Assembly: GCA_001803705.1 (NCBI GenBank)
Contig: MHDY01000098.1
Span: 1 to 23,137, forward strand
Direction: 5' to 3'
DNA: 23,137 nucleotides
Source of the DNA: Nitrospirae bacterium GWC2_56_14
GTDB taxonomy: Bacteria; Nitrospirota; UBA9217
Positions 15,748 to 23,137 of the stretch are shown in pieces. The translations under genes and the position numbers were made by a program. The notes below the pieces were generated by a model that was not told the DNA's origin, ran no database searches, and saw only the letters and a list, made by a program, of their open reading frames with translations. Each line of letters starts with the position of its first letter. Within the stretch, counting starts at the first letter, position 1.

Positions 15748-16314
15748 GTGCCGGTATCGACAACAGAGTTCAGGAACGGATTGAAAATAGAGATCGATGG
15801 TGAGCCCTATGTGATCGTGGAGTTTCAGCATGTGAAGCCCGGTAAAGGCGGGGCATTCGTGAGGACCAAATTCAAGAGCCTCAAATCGGGGAACGTTACC
15901 GATAAAACATTCAGGGCGGGCGAGAAAGTCGATGTTCCCAACCTTGAGGAAAAGACCATGCAGTATCTGTATGCCGCGGACAAGGACCGCGTCTTCATGG
16001 ACACCAGCAGCTATGAACAGGTATCCATGAGCGAGAAGCAGCTCGGCGACAGCATCAATTATCTCAAGGAAAATATGGAGATCAAGGTCCTCTATCACAA
16101 GGAACAGCCGATCAACATAGAAGTGCCCATGTTCGTGGAACTTGCGATCGCCAAGACCGATCCGGGGGTGCGCGGCGACACCGCATCAGGCGGTTCCAAG
16201 CCGGCAACCCTGGAGAGCGGTGCGGTGATCAAGGTGCCGTTCTACCTCAACGAAGGAGATGTGGTCAAGGTCGATACGCGTACGGGCACCTTCATAGAGC
16301 GTGTAAAGAAGTAG
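15748..16314 (+). CDS. efp: Elongation factor P
   Basis: EF-P binds between the P and E sites and rescues ribosomes stalled on polyproline. The 188 residues match the family, with the N-terminal KOW-like domain followed by two OB domains. The tip loop reads KPGKGGA with the modifiable lysine at K33. The C-terminal EF-P signature is present (KTDPGVRGDTASGGSKPATLESG and the VDTRTGTFIERVK end). A lysine, not arginine, at the tip argues against EarP-type rhamnosylation; no EpmA, EpmB or other modification gene is in the window. The GTG start at 15748 has GGGAGGG at 15734-15740. The 57-base gap upstream is AT-rich (AAATAAAAAATAG) but lacks a convincing promoter. Confidence 0.97.
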   Translation: MPVSTTEFRNGLKIEIDGEPYVIVEFQHVKPGKGGAFVRTKFKSLKSGNVTDKTFRAGEKVDVPNLEEKTMQYLYAADKDRVFMDTSSYEQVSMSEKQLGDSINYLKENMEIKVLYHKEQPINIEVPMFVELAIAKTDPGVRGDTASGGSKPATLESGAVIKVPFYLNEGDVVKVDTRTGTFIERVKK

Positions 16315-16353
16315 TCCGCCGCATTCATTCTGCGAATCCAAAGAGGAGTCATC

Positions 16354-16824
16354 ATGAACCTTAAAGAATTGAAAGAACTGATAGAGATGCTGAAGGATAC
16401 CGACATCTCGGAGGTGGAGATCGAGCGTTCGGGCGTGAAAGTAAGGCTCAGAAAAGGCGGGGATGTGACCTACCATCACGCCATGCCGCGCATGGAGCAT
16501 CCGCCGGCAGCGATTGTCGCGCCGGCAACACCGCTCGCTCCGGCCCTTGCTGCGGAAAAGCACGTAGAGCCGGTCAAGACGAGCCAGATCAAAGTGACCT
16601 CTCCGATCGTCGGCACATTCTACCGGGCGAGTTCGCCGGACAAACCACCCTATGTGGAAACAGGCGACATGGTCAAGAACGGGCAGGTCCTCTGCATCAT
16701 CGAAGCGATGAAGCTCATGAACGAGATCGAATCGGAGACCGCCGGAAAGATCGTGCAGATCCTTGTGGAGAGCGGTCAGCCGGTAGAATACGGCCAGCCG
16801 CTGTTCGTGATCGAGCCCGCCTGA
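16354..16824 (+). CDS. accB: Biotin carboxyl carrier protein of acetyl-CoA carboxylase
   Basis: AccB carries the biotin that moves CO2 from AccC to the carboxyltransferase, the first step of fatty acid synthesis. It has 156 residues: an N-terminal helical part (LKELKELIEMLKDTDISEVEIE), an alanine/proline linker at about 45-75, and a biotinyl domain from about 78. The biotinylated lysine is K120 in EAMKLMNEIE (bases 16711-16713). AAAGAGGAG at 16339-16347 precedes ATG 16354. It lies between efp and accC, the standard pairing with accC. The carboxyltransferase genes accA and accD are not in the window. Confidence 0.96.
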   Translation: MNLKELKELIEMLKDTDISEVEIERSGVKVRLRKGGDVTYHHAMPRMEHPPAAIVAPATPLAPALAAEKHVEPVKTSQIKVTSPIVGTFYRASSPDKPPYVETGDMVKNGQVLCIIEAMKLMNEIESETAGKIVQILVESGQPVEYGQPLFVIEPA

Positions 16825-16881
16825 CCGGTGGTCCCGACAGAGATGCAATGCCATGAAAAATAACGGTGTTGAGGTGAGTGC

Positions 16882-18228
16882 GTGTTTAAAAAAATACTGA
16901 TCGCCAATCGCGGCGAGATAGCGCTCCGTATCATCCGGGCCTGCAAGGAAATGGGGATCAAGACCGTGGCCGTCCATTCCACGGCGGATGCCAATTCCCT
17001 TCACGTCCGTTTTGCCGACGAGAGCGTCTGCATCGGCCCGCCCAAGAGCACGGACAGCTATCTGCATGTGCCGAGCATCATTAGTGCTGCCGAGATCACG
17101 GACGCTGAGGCTATCCATCCGGGGTACGGTTTCCTGGCGGAGAATGCCAGTTTTGCCGAGATCTGCAACTCCACGGGAATGCGGTTCATCGGCCCCAGTC
17201 CGGAGAGCATCAAGCAAATGGGCGACAAAGCCCGCGCCCGCGCCACCGCCATTAAGGCCGGCGTACCCGTGCTGCCGGGCAGCGACGGCGTGGTGACCGA
17301 AGAGAACAGCGCCATCGAGATCGCCCGCGAGATCGGATTCCCGGTGATCGTCAAGGCGGCGGCCGGCGGCGGAGGGAAGGGTATGCGGGTCGTGCTGGAA
17401 GAGGCGGAATTTGCCAACGCCTTCGTCATGGCCCAGACCGAGGCCTTGGCGGCCTTCGGCAATGCCGATGTCTATATAGAAAAATATTTGCTGCAGCCCC
17501 GCCATATCGAGATCCAGCTCATGGCCGATGAAAAAGGAAATGTGGTCTATCTCGGCGAACGCGAATGCTCCATTCAGCGACGGCATCAAAAGCTCATCGA
17601 AGAGGCCCCCTCGGTCACCGTCGATGCGGCCCTTCGCAAGGAGATGGGGGAGATGGCCGTGGCAATTGCCAAAAACGTGAAATACCGCAATGCCGGCACG
17701 ATCGAATTCCTCATGGATGTGGACCGAAAATATTATTTCATGGAGATGAACACCAGGATCCAGGTCGAGCACCCGGTGACCGAGATGGTGACCGGCATCG
17801 ATCTGGTAAAGGAACAGATCCGGGTTGCGGCTGGCCTGCCGCTCTCGTTCACCCAGGACCAGATATGCATACGGGGACACAGCATGGAATGCCGCATCAA
17901 TGCCGAGGACCCGGTCAAGTTCACGCCGTCACCCGGCACCATCACGGCTTTCAACCCGCCGGGCGGACCGGGCATCCGCGTGGAAACCGCCGCCTATACC
18001 CAGTATGTGATCCCGCAGTATTACGATTCCATGATCGCGAAACTGGTCGTGTATGCGGACAACCGGGATGATGCGATCATGCGAATGAAGCGTGCCCTGA
18101 ACGAATTCATTATTGAAGGGGTGAAGACCACTATCCCCATGCACAAAAAGATACTCGATGACCCGGATTTCCAGTCGGGCAATATCTCGACGAAGTTCAT
18201 GGAGCGGTACAATAACCCGCAAAAGTGA
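16882..18228 (+). CDS. accC: Biotin carboxylase subunit of acetyl-CoA carboxylase
   Basis: AccC uses ATP and bicarbonate to carboxylate biotin on AccB. The 448 residues match the usual 446-450. The N-terminus FKKILIANRGEIALRIIRAC is typical, the ATP-grasp lysine is K158 followed by the glycine loop GGGGKG at 162-167, and the catalytic block with N290, R292, Q294, E296 and H297 (NTRIQVEHPVTEM) is intact. The GTG start at 16882 is preceded by GAGGTGA (16871-16877). The end overlaps the thiE coding region if thiE begins at its only upstream ATG. The typical biotin carboxylase C-terminal domain is complete; no fusion to a carboxyltransferase is seen. Confidence 0.97.
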   Translation: MFKKILIANRGEIALRIIRACKEMGIKTVAVHSTADANSLHVRFADESVCIGPPKSTDSYLHVPSIISAAEITDAEAIHPGYGFLAENASFAEICNSTGMRFIGPSPESIKQMGDKARARATAIKAGVPVLPGSDGVVTEENSAIEIAREIGFPVIVKAAAGGGGKGMRVVLEEAEFANAFVMAQTEALAAFGNADVYIEKYLLQPRHIEIQLMADEKGNVVYLGERECSIQRRHQKLIEEAPSVTVDAALRKEMGEMAVAIAKNVKYRNAGTIEFLMDVDRKYYFMEMNTRIQVEHPVTEMVTGIDLVKEQIRVAAGLPLSFTQDQICIRGHSMECRINAEDPVKFTPSPGTITAFNPPGGPGIRVETAAYTQYVIPQYYDSMIAKLVVYADNRDDAIMRMKRALNEFIIEGVKTTIPMHKKILDDPDFQSGNISTKFMERYNNPQK

Positions 18229-18868
18229 TCTTGGCGGCCTGTGTCTGATCCTTGATCAGGACACGTTGCGGATCGACCCGGTGACGGCGGCGGCCCAGGC
18301 GCAAAACGGGGGCGTGACGTTCTTTCAGTACCGCAATAAGAACGGCACGCGGCGTGAGATCTATGAAACAGCGCTTCGACTGGCGCGGGTCATCCGCACC
18401 AGCGGAGCGCTGTTTATTTTGAACGACCACGCGGATATCGCGGCCGCGGTCGGGGCTGATGGCGTTCACCTGGGACAGGACGACCTTCCCATCGAGGCCG
18501 CCCGGCGCATCCTTGGCCCTGAAGCGCTGGTGGGCATTTCGACGCACAGCCTTGAACAGGCCAGAGCAGCGCAAGTGGCGGGCGCGGACTATATCGGGTT
18601 CGGCCCCATTTATCGGACCACCACGAAGGATGCGGGAGCGGTCCAGGGGCTTCAGAATCTGGCAGCGGTTGCGGGGGCGGTCTCGATCCCGGTCATTGCG
18701 ATCGGCGGGATCACCCGGGACACCATCGGCGACGTCATGAGAACGGGAGCGCGTGGGGCAGCAGTGATCGGAGCGATCTGTGCGGAACCGGATATTTCTT
18801 TGGCAACTGCGGAATTGATCAGGATCATGAGAGCAGCAGGATCGAAAAATCAGGGAGGCGGCGGATGA
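18158..18868 (+). CDS. thiE: Thiamine phosphate synthase (start uncertain)
   Basis: ThiE couples the pyrimidine and thiazole halves of thiamine to give thiamine phosphate. Visible family features are QYRNKN (pyrophosphate loop), FILNDHADIAAAVGADGVHLGQDD, GISTHSLEQA, ADYIGFGPIYRTTTK and IPVIAIGGI, in the normal order on a TIM barrel. The annotated ATG at 18158 overlaps accC by 71 bases and adds an arginine/serine-rich stretch that does not look like ThiE; homology seems to begin at GGLCLILDQ near 18233. No ATG, GTG or TTG lies in frame between. GGAG (18201-18204) is placed for an unusual start near ATA 18212. The stop overlaps the livK start (ATGA), suggesting coupling. Confidence 0.88.
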   Translation: MTRISSRAISRRSSWSGTITRKSDLGGLCLILDQDTLRIDPVTAAAQAQNGGVTFFQYRNKNGTRREIYETALRLARVIRTSGALFILNDHADIAAAVGADGVHLGQDDLPIEAARRILGPEALVGISTHSLEQARAAQVAGADYIGFGPIYRTTTKDAGAVQGLQNLAAVAGAVSIPVIAIGGITRDTIGDVMRTGARGAAVIGAICAEPDISLATAELIRIMRAAGSKNQGGGG

Positions 18869-19965
18869 ATAAAATTCTGAGTACCGTTGTTTTGATGGCA
18901 TTAGTAGTGGTCGGGTGCGTCCGGCAGGATGAGAGCGTGATCAGGATCGGGGCCGCCGGCCCCATGACCGGCGACCAGAGCAAGATGGGTATCGACCTCA
19001 GGAACGGGGTGGAACTCGCCGTTTCTGAATGGAATGAAAAGGGAGGCGTCCTGGGGAAAAAGATCCAGCTGGTTCCGGGCGACGATCAGGCAGATCCCAA
19101 ACAAGCCGTATCGATCGCAAACAAGTTCATCAACCAGAAGGTTGCCGCCGTCGTCGGGCACTGGAACTCCAACTGCTCCATCAACGCTTCGACTTACTAT
19201 CATACGGCGAACATCGTAGCGATAAGCCCCGCTTCCACCAATCCCCGGCTGACCCAGCAAGGGTATAAGACCATTTTCCGGGTATGCGGTACGGACGATC
19301 AGCAGGGAGGCGTTGCAGCAGAATTCGTTCTGAAGACGCTGAAACCGAAGCGCTTGGCAATTGTCCATGATAATACGACCTATGGAAAAGGCCTTGCCGA
19401 CTTTTTCAAGCAGGTCATCGAGAACAAGGTTCAGGTGGTCTATTATGACGGGATCCAGACCAAAGACCCGGATTACAAGGCGGTCCTGACCCTGATCAAG
19501 GAAAAGAAGCCTGACGTCTATTTCTTCGGCGGCGTCTATCCTGAAGCAGGGAGGCTGGTGCGTCAGGCCAAAGAGGTCGGTATGGCCATCCCCATGGTGA
19601 CCGGGGACGGGGTGTATGACCCGACCTTTATCAGCATCGCCGGCAACGCAGCCGAAGGGACCTATGTGACGTTCGGCAAGGACCCCTCGGGGCTGCCCAC
19701 GTCCAAAGCGTTCAATGAAAAATACACGGCAAAATTCGGCGCGCCGGGGCCTTACTCCGTCTATGCCTACGATGCGGCGAACATCATTCTTACGGCTATG
19801 CAGAAAACGGGGACAACGGAAGGAACGGCGGTCGCGGCATATATAACGAAGAATTCGTTTCCTGGTGCATTCGGCGATATCTCTTTTGACAAGAACGGGG
19901 ATGTGACCAAGGCGCCCTATGTGGTGTGGAAGGTCACGGACGGAAAATTCGTTGAAATGAAGTAG
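18865..19965 (+). CDS. livK: Branched-chain amino acid-type ABC transporter substrate-binding lipoprotein
   Basis: This 366-residue protein is the periplasmic receptor of a LivJ/LivK-type (type I fold) importer. A lipoprotein signal covers residues 1-17 with lipobox VVGC and acylated C18. The mature part begins IRIGAAGPMTGDQSKMGID, then shows GGVLGKKIQLVPGDDQADPKQAV, VVGHWNSNCSINAS and SPASTNPRLT, all typical of this fold. Ligand is predicted to be a branched-chain amino acid but could be another small amino acid or amide, since specificity is not readable. GGGAGG at 18853-18858 gives a strong ribosome binding site, and the ATG overlaps the thiE stop. Only the permease LivH follows. Confidence 0.93.
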   Translation: MNKILSTVVLMALVVVGCVRQDESVIRIGAAGPMTGDQSKMGIDLRNGVELAVSEWNEKGGVLGKKIQLVPGDDQADPKQAVSIANKFINQKVAAVVGHWNSNCSINASTYYHTANIVAISPASTNPRLTQQGYKTIFRVCGTDDQQGGVAAEFVLKTLKPKRLAIVHDNTTYGKGLADFFKQVIENKVQVVYYDGIQTKDPDYKAVLTLIKEKKPDVYFFGGVYPEAGRLVRQAKEVGMAIPMVTGDGVYDPTFISIAGNAAEGTYVTFGKDPSGLPTSKAFNEKYTAKFGAPGPYSVYAYDAANIILTAMQKTGTTEGTAVAAYITKNSFPGAFGDISFDKNGDVTKAPYVVWKVTDGKFVEMK

Positions 19966-19980
19966 GGAAGAATTCTAGGT

Positions 19981-20883
19981 ATGTTCACCCAACAGCTCAT
20001 AAACGGTCTTGCGCTGGGCGCGGTGTACGCGCTTATCGCGCTGGGGTATACCATGGTGTACGGCATCCTCCAGCTTATCAACTTTGCCCATGGTGAAGTG
20101 TACATGCTCGGGGCCTATCTGGGCATCATTGTCCTTGGTGTGCTCACCTACTGGGGACTTACTGCGTACAGCCTGGTGTTGTCTCTCCTGGTCACGGTTA
20201 TTGTGTCCATGGCCTTCTGCGCGGCCTATGGCGCGGTCATCGAACGGGTTGCTTACCGGCCGCTCCGCAATGCTGCCACGCTCACGCCCCTGATCAGCGC
20301 AGTGGGGATGTCCATCGTTCTTCAGAACTTCGTGATGCTGGCCCAGGGCAAAGAGTACAAAAATATGCCTCCTAAGCTTCCCACGGAGGGCTTCAACCTC
20401 CTGGGCGCAAATGTGTCCCCGGTGCAGATCTTCATCCTGACCGCGTCCATCCTTATGATGGTCGCGCTCCAGCTCTTTGTTGCGAAGACCAGGCTGGGCA
20501 AGGCCATGCGCGCCACCTCCCAGGACCGGGTCATGGCAGGCCTGGTGGGGATCAATATCAACCAGGTCATTTCCACGACCTTCATGATCGGATCGTCCCT
20601 TGCGGCCGTGGCAGGGGTCATGGTCACGCTCTATTACGGCGTGGTGCATTTTTCCATGGGCTATAGCGCCGGGCTCAAAGCGTTCACCGCGGCCGTGCTG
20701 GGAGGCATCGGGAGCATCCCCGGAGCCATGCTCGGAGGCTTCATGCTCGGGCTGATCGAGAACTTCGGCGCAAGCTACCTATCAAGCGCCTATAAGGACG
20801 CCTTTGCCTTTCTCGTGCTGATCATAACGCTCATTCTCCGTCCTTCGGGATTGTTTGGTCAGAAGGCCATGGATAAAGTGTAA
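19981..20883 (+). CDS. livH: Branched-chain amino acid-type ABC transporter permease LivH
   Basis: LivH is one of two membrane subunits of a branched-chain amino acid-type importer. The 300 residues have about eight hydrophobic segments. The family-specific N-terminus LINGLALGAVYALIALGYTM and ILQLINFAHGEVYMLGAYLG are intact, as is the cytoplasmic coupling region with GIGSIPGAMLGGFMLG near the end. It lies 15 bases after livK, so one transcript is expected. No livM, livG or livF follows; after the stop there is an inverted repeat and an unrelated purine gene. The gene itself is not truncated. The missing subunits must be encoded elsewhere if the transporter works. Confidence 0.94.
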   Translation: MFTQQLINGLALGAVYALIALGYTMVYGILQLINFAHGEVYMLGAYLGIIVLGVLTYWGLTAYSLVLSLLVTVIVSMAFCAAYGAVIERVAYRPLRNAATLTPLISAVGMSIVLQNFVMLAQGKEYKNMPPKLPTEGFNLLGANVSPVQIFILTASILMMVALQLFVAKTRLGKAMRATSQDRVMAGLVGININQVISTTFMIGSSLAAVAGVMVTLYYGVVHFSMGYSAGLKAFTAAVLGGIGSIPGAMLGGFMLGLIENFGASYLSSAYKDAFAFLVLIITLILRPSGLFGQKAMDKV

Positions 20884-20929
20884 CTATTCCCATCTGAACG
20901 CAGAAGGACGTTACATCATGGAAAACCTT

Positions 20930-21008
20930 TTGTCCGCAGATTTCGCAGATGGACGCAGATTTAAAAAAATAATTCGGTTTTGTTTTCATCTGCGAAATCT
21001 GCGGATAA
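20930..21008. repeat. Inverted-repeat element with phased CGCAGAT units
   Basis: The arms TCCGCAGATTTCGCAGATG (20933-20951) and its exact reverse complement (20987-21005) form a 19-bp palindrome with a 35-base AT-rich loop. CGCAGAT recurs at 20935, 20944 and 20954 on the + strand, 9-10 bases apart, and twice inverted in the right arm. Flanking T/A pairs extend the symmetry slightly. There is no T-tract after it, so it is not a standard terminator, and no ORF is inside. It looks like a small non-coding intergenic repeat of the REP/MITE sort; similar CGCAGATTT-type strings are, from memory, recurrent in environmental genomes. Confidence 0.75.
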
Positions 21009-21012
21009 TATG

Positions 21013-21041
21013 TTGACCTGAGCAGTTACATAAAGTTTACT
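21013..21041 (+). promoter_or_regulatory. Candidate sigma70 promoter for the AICAR transformylase gene
   Basis: TTGACC (21013-21018) and TTTACT (21036-21041) are separated by 17 bases, matching five and four positions of the consensus hexamers. It begins seven bases after the inverted-repeat element and lies 30 bases before ATG 21071. The surrounding 40 bases are AT-rich. An upstream livH transcript could also reach the gene, as no T-tract terminator intervenes. Confidence 0.45.
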
Positions 21042-21070
21042 TACTATCATCAATTTACTTGGAGGTGTTT

Positions 21071-22357
21071 ATGTCTGATATTAAAAAGATGTACAAGACT
21101 ATCATGGCGGACAATTTCCCGCCGGAAATGACCATCAGCTTCGGCGATCAAAAACTGGTATACCGGAAACGCTCCTGGAAACTTGAGGACAACGGAGAAA
21201 TAATCGAGAAGGGACTTCGCTACGGCGAGAACCCGGACCAGCAGGCAGCCATGTTCCAGTTGGTGAGCGGGAACCTCGCGCTTGCCGGGGTCAAATTCAT
21301 CGAGCCGGGGAACGGTCTGGTGAGCTCCATTACCGAGGAGCAGATGCTCCAGGCAGGAAAGCACCCGGGCAAGACGAACTTCACGGACCTGGACAATGCG
21401 CTCAATATCATGAAATATCTTATGGACCGTCCCGCAGCCATGATCATGAAGCACAACAACCCCTGCGGCGTTGCATATGGAAAGACCGTGTTCGATGCTT
21501 ATGACCGCGCGAACATGGCTGACCGCATCGCCGCTTTCGGCGGATGTCTCGTGGTCAACCGGGCCATGGACAAACAGACCGCGGAGCTCGCGAACTCGAA
21601 CTATCTCGAGGTCGTCGCTGCCCCGGATTTCGAAGATGGAGCGGTCGCTATCCTTGCGAAACGCAAAAACCTGCGCATTATCAAGCTTGAAAAGATCGCG
21701 GATCTGGCAAAGTATCGGGACATGAGCTTCGTGGAATTCAAAGCATTAACGGATGGTGGCCTCATTGTCCAACAGTCCCAGAAGAACGCTATCCGCACCA
21801 AGGCCGATTTCCAGGAAGCGAAGACCACCTATAAAGGGACTGAATACAAGATAGAACGGAAGCCAACGGACAAGGAATATGATGATATGCTCTTCGGCTG
21901 GAACGTGGAGCAGGGGATCACGTCAAATTCGGTCATCTATGTGAAGGACGGTGTCACCGTGGGCATCGGCACCGGAGAACAGGACCGGGTTGGCGTTGCC
22001 GAGATCGCCATTTACAAAGCTTATACAAAGTATGCCGATGGGCTTTGCTTCAAAAAATACGGGATGCCCTATAAGACCTACGAGCTTGAGGCGCAGCAGG
22101 GGAAGCGTGATAAGGGTGCGCTCAAAGAGATCGACGAGCAGACGAAGAAGGACAAGGGCGGCCTCATCGGCTCCACCATGGTCTCGGACGCGTTCTTCCC
22201 GTTCCGCGACGGCGTGGATGTGGGGCTCAAAGAGGGGGTCTCCGCGATTGTGCAGCCCGGCGGCTCGGACAGGGATTTCGACGCAATCACCGCCTGCAAT
22301 GAAGCAAACCCGAAGGTGACCATGGTATTCACTGGACAGAGGGTGTTTAAACACTGA
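21071..22357 (+). CDS. Stand-alone AICAR transformylase (PurH C-domain-like)
   Basis: This 428-residue protein formylates AICAR with 10-formyltetrahydrofolate to give FAICAR, the penultimate step of IMP synthesis. It contains only the transformylase part: GLRYGENPDQQAA (about 52-64), the catalytic K127-H128 in MKHNNPCG, DRIAAFGGCLVVNR, SDAFFPFRDGVD (S372-D373 onward), QPGGSDRD, and the end MVFTGQRVFKH. The N-terminal MGS-like IMP cyclohydrolase domain of normal PurH (about 200 residues) is absent; instead there are about 50 leading residues. Single-domain forms are known as a separate group. ATG 21071 is chosen because GGAGGT (21061-21066) is four bases upstream. IMP cyclohydrolase must be encoded elsewhere. 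No other purine gene is adjacent. Confidence 0.9.
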   Translation: MSDIKKMYKTIMADNFPPEMTISFGDQKLVYRKRSWKLEDNGEIIEKGLRYGENPDQQAAMFQLVSGNLALAGVKFIEPGNGLVSSITEEQMLQAGKHPGKTNFTDLDNALNIMKYLMDRPAAMIMKHNNPCGVAYGKTVFDAYDRANMADRIAAFGGCLVVNRAMDKQTAELANSNYLEVVAAPDFEDGAVAILAKRKNLRIIKLEKIADLAKYRDMSFVEFKALTDGGLIVQQSQKNAIRTKADFQEAKTTYKGTEYKIERKPTDKEYDDMLFGWNVEQGITSNSVIYVKDGVTVGIGTGEQDRVGVAEIAIYKAYTKYADGLCFKKYGMPYKTYELEAQQGKRDKGALKEIDEQTKKDKGGLIGSTMVSDAFFPFRDGVDVGLKEGVSAIVQPGGSDRDFDAITACNEANPKVTMVFTGQRVFKH

Positions 22358-22395
22358 TCGTAACAAGAGCATTTGGACACAGAGATGAGGAGCCC

Positions 22396-22435
22396 AAAAA
22401 AAATAACCGCCATGGGCTGCAGGCCATGGCGGTTA
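22396..22435 (-). terminator. Intrinsic terminator of the PhoU-like gene, possibly bidirectional
   Basis: TAACCGCCATGG (22404-22415) and CCATGGCGGTTA (22424-22435) form a perfect 12-bp stem with an eight-base loop. Eight As at 22396-22403 give a U-tract when read on the - strand, just after the stem. It lies 36 bases beyond the - strand gene's stop. On the + strand the following bases are only weakly T-rich, so it may stop the AICAR transformylase transcript less efficiently. Confidence 0.85.
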
Positions 22436-22471
22436 ACGTTTATACTCGGGGTGCCTGGTTCCGACGGGCGT

Positions 22472-23074
22472 TTACTTCGTCGCCATTTTTGATGTGGCAT
22501 CCTTGACGTGCGCAGCCATATCCTCGAAGGCATACAGCAGGCAGAGATAGGTCGATGATGATTTTGGGATGCATTCTCCCGATGCGAGCCGGTCCTCATG
22601 GGCGGTGGCGTATTCGCTGGTCATGCGCTCGATGGTGTTGCTGTCGGCAATGACCGTTTCCACAGCAGCTTTTGCGCCGGTAACCGCTGTCTCACCGGCC
22701 TTTTTCAAAACTTCCTTGGACTTCGTAAAGAGCTTTCCGGTCTCCATGATCGCCCGGTCGCTGAACAGCTGCCCTTCCTTGATCCGGGTCCTGCTGTTGT
22801 CAATGATCCGCCTGATGGCCGTGGCGATCTTCTCGATCTGCGCGGGTACGCCGAGGATAGTTCGCGCCTCGGTGTTTGATGCTGCCAGTTTGGCGAGTGT
22901 CGCGGTCAGCGCATCTTCCCTCACATGGATCTCATTGGCGAGATCTTCCGCCTGGTCTAGGGATGCCAGTTTGCTTTTTGTAAAACCGTCCTCCGTAAGC
23001 TCCAGCATTTCCTGAGCTTTATGCATGATCAGGAAGATTTCTTTTTTAACGTCTTTGATCGTCTGTTCCGGCAT
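22472..23074 (-). CDS. PhoU-like all-helical cytoplasmic protein
   Basis: This 200-residue protein is predicted almost wholly alpha-helical, with no signal peptide or membrane segment. Its N-terminus (EQTIKDVKKEIFLIMHKAQEM) and heptad-like charge pattern resemble PhoU-type domains, and a second helical part contains IRRIIDNSRTRIKEG and SNTIERMTSEYATAHEDR. PhoU proteins modulate phosphate transport and signalling, but no phosphate transporter or sensor gene is visible here, and my match is to general fold rather than to a conserved motif. AAGGAG (on the - strand, about 23081-23086) is correctly placed before ATG 23072-23074. It converges on the AICAR transformylase gene. A hypothetical helical protein unrelated to PhoU is the main alternative. 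Confidence 0.6.
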   Translation of the reverse strand: MPEQTIKDVKKEIFLIMHKAQEMLELTEDGFTKSKLASLDQAEDLANEIHVREDALTATLAKLAASNTEARTILGVPAQIEKIATAIRRIIDNSRTRIKEGQLFSDRAIMETGKLFTKSKEVLKKAGETAVTGAKAAVETVIADSNTIERMTSEYATAHEDRLASGECIPKSSSTYLCLLYAFEDMAAHVKDATSKMATK

Positions 23075-23137
23075 GAGGTAGATCTCCTTTCAGTCGACCG
23101 TGCCCAATGCCAACGTGCATGGTGCAGGGTGCGCTAA

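Noticed and set aside
15022..16098. 358-codon open frame on the - strand
   Set aside because: It is antisense to the M24 peptidase and efp, crosses their intergenic gap and has no recognisable motif.
16186..17880. 564-codon open frame on the - strand
   Set aside because: It runs antisense to efp, accB and accC, whose catalytic residues are intact; its His/Asp-rich, domain-free translation is typical of a complement shadow.
22360..22395. GGACACAGAGATGAGG string resembling repeats seen in environmental genomes
   Set aside because: Only one short partial copy is present with no second unit or symmetry, so it cannot be told from chance.

Overview
The window is about 23 kb of compact bacterial chromosome, moderately GC-rich, with mostly housekeeping genes on the + strand and a single - strand gene at the right end. 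No phage genes, transposases, CRISPR arrays, tRNA or rRNA genes were seen, and no gene-free stretch exceeds 300 bases (the longest, 4931-5210, is the leader of lepA). A lipoprotein-type binding protein, a periplasmic c-type haem sensor linked to a GGDEF domain, a RemA-like protein beside gmk/rpoZ, and a TPR plus roadblock pair together suggest a Gram-negative anaerobe or metabolically versatile bacterium of the Nitrospirota/Desulfobacterota kind. That placement is inferred from gene content and order, not from a marker-gene search.

Layout. (1) 1-3585: the C-terminal nine-tenths of TldD (protease), a membrane diguanylate cyclase with a CXXCH haem motif in its periplasmic part, and a MoaB/Mog molybdopterin protein. 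(2) 3665-4930: a promoter, then a zinc-ribbon Yip1-type membrane protein and a DUF2752 membrane protein. (3) 5071-8218: a good promoter, lepA (elongation factor 4), signal peptidase I, and a small pilin-like/DUF4845-like membrane protein. (4) 8240-11787: a near-consensus sigma70 promoter, then yicC, remA-like, gmk, rpoZ and coaBC, a tightly packed cluster for RNA turnover, GMP phosphorylation, RNA polymerase omega and coenzyme A. (5) 11784-14159: a second promoter with an extended -10, a TPR protein with a long disordered repeat-bearing middle, an abutting roadblock/LC7 protein, and a strong intrinsic terminator. (6) 14171-20883: aroQ, an M24 aminopeptidase, efp, accB, accC, thiE and then livK-livH, largely spaced or overlapped like one transcription unit; the terminator sits only 11 bases before its first start codon. 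(7) 20884-22357: an intergenic inverted-repeat element built of CGCAGAT units, then a stand-alone AICAR transformylase that lacks the IMP cyclohydrolase half of PurH. (8) 22396-23074, - strand: a PhoU-like helical protein and its terminator.

How the parts fit. Most genes serve core growth: translation (lepA, efp), protein export (lepB), RNA polymerase and nucleotide supply (rpoZ, gmk, AICAR transformylase), fatty-acid initiation (accBC), cofactors (coaBC, thiE, mog) and shikimate (aroQ). The less ordinary material is the haem-linked c-di-GMP enzyme, the TPR/roadblock pair with its repeated FFD(S/V)EP motif, the putative attenuator in front of aroQ, the truncated liv gene set, and the CGCAGAT palindrome. 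I did not find a clearly new multi-gene system; the TPR/roadblock pair and its downstream attenuator are the best leads.
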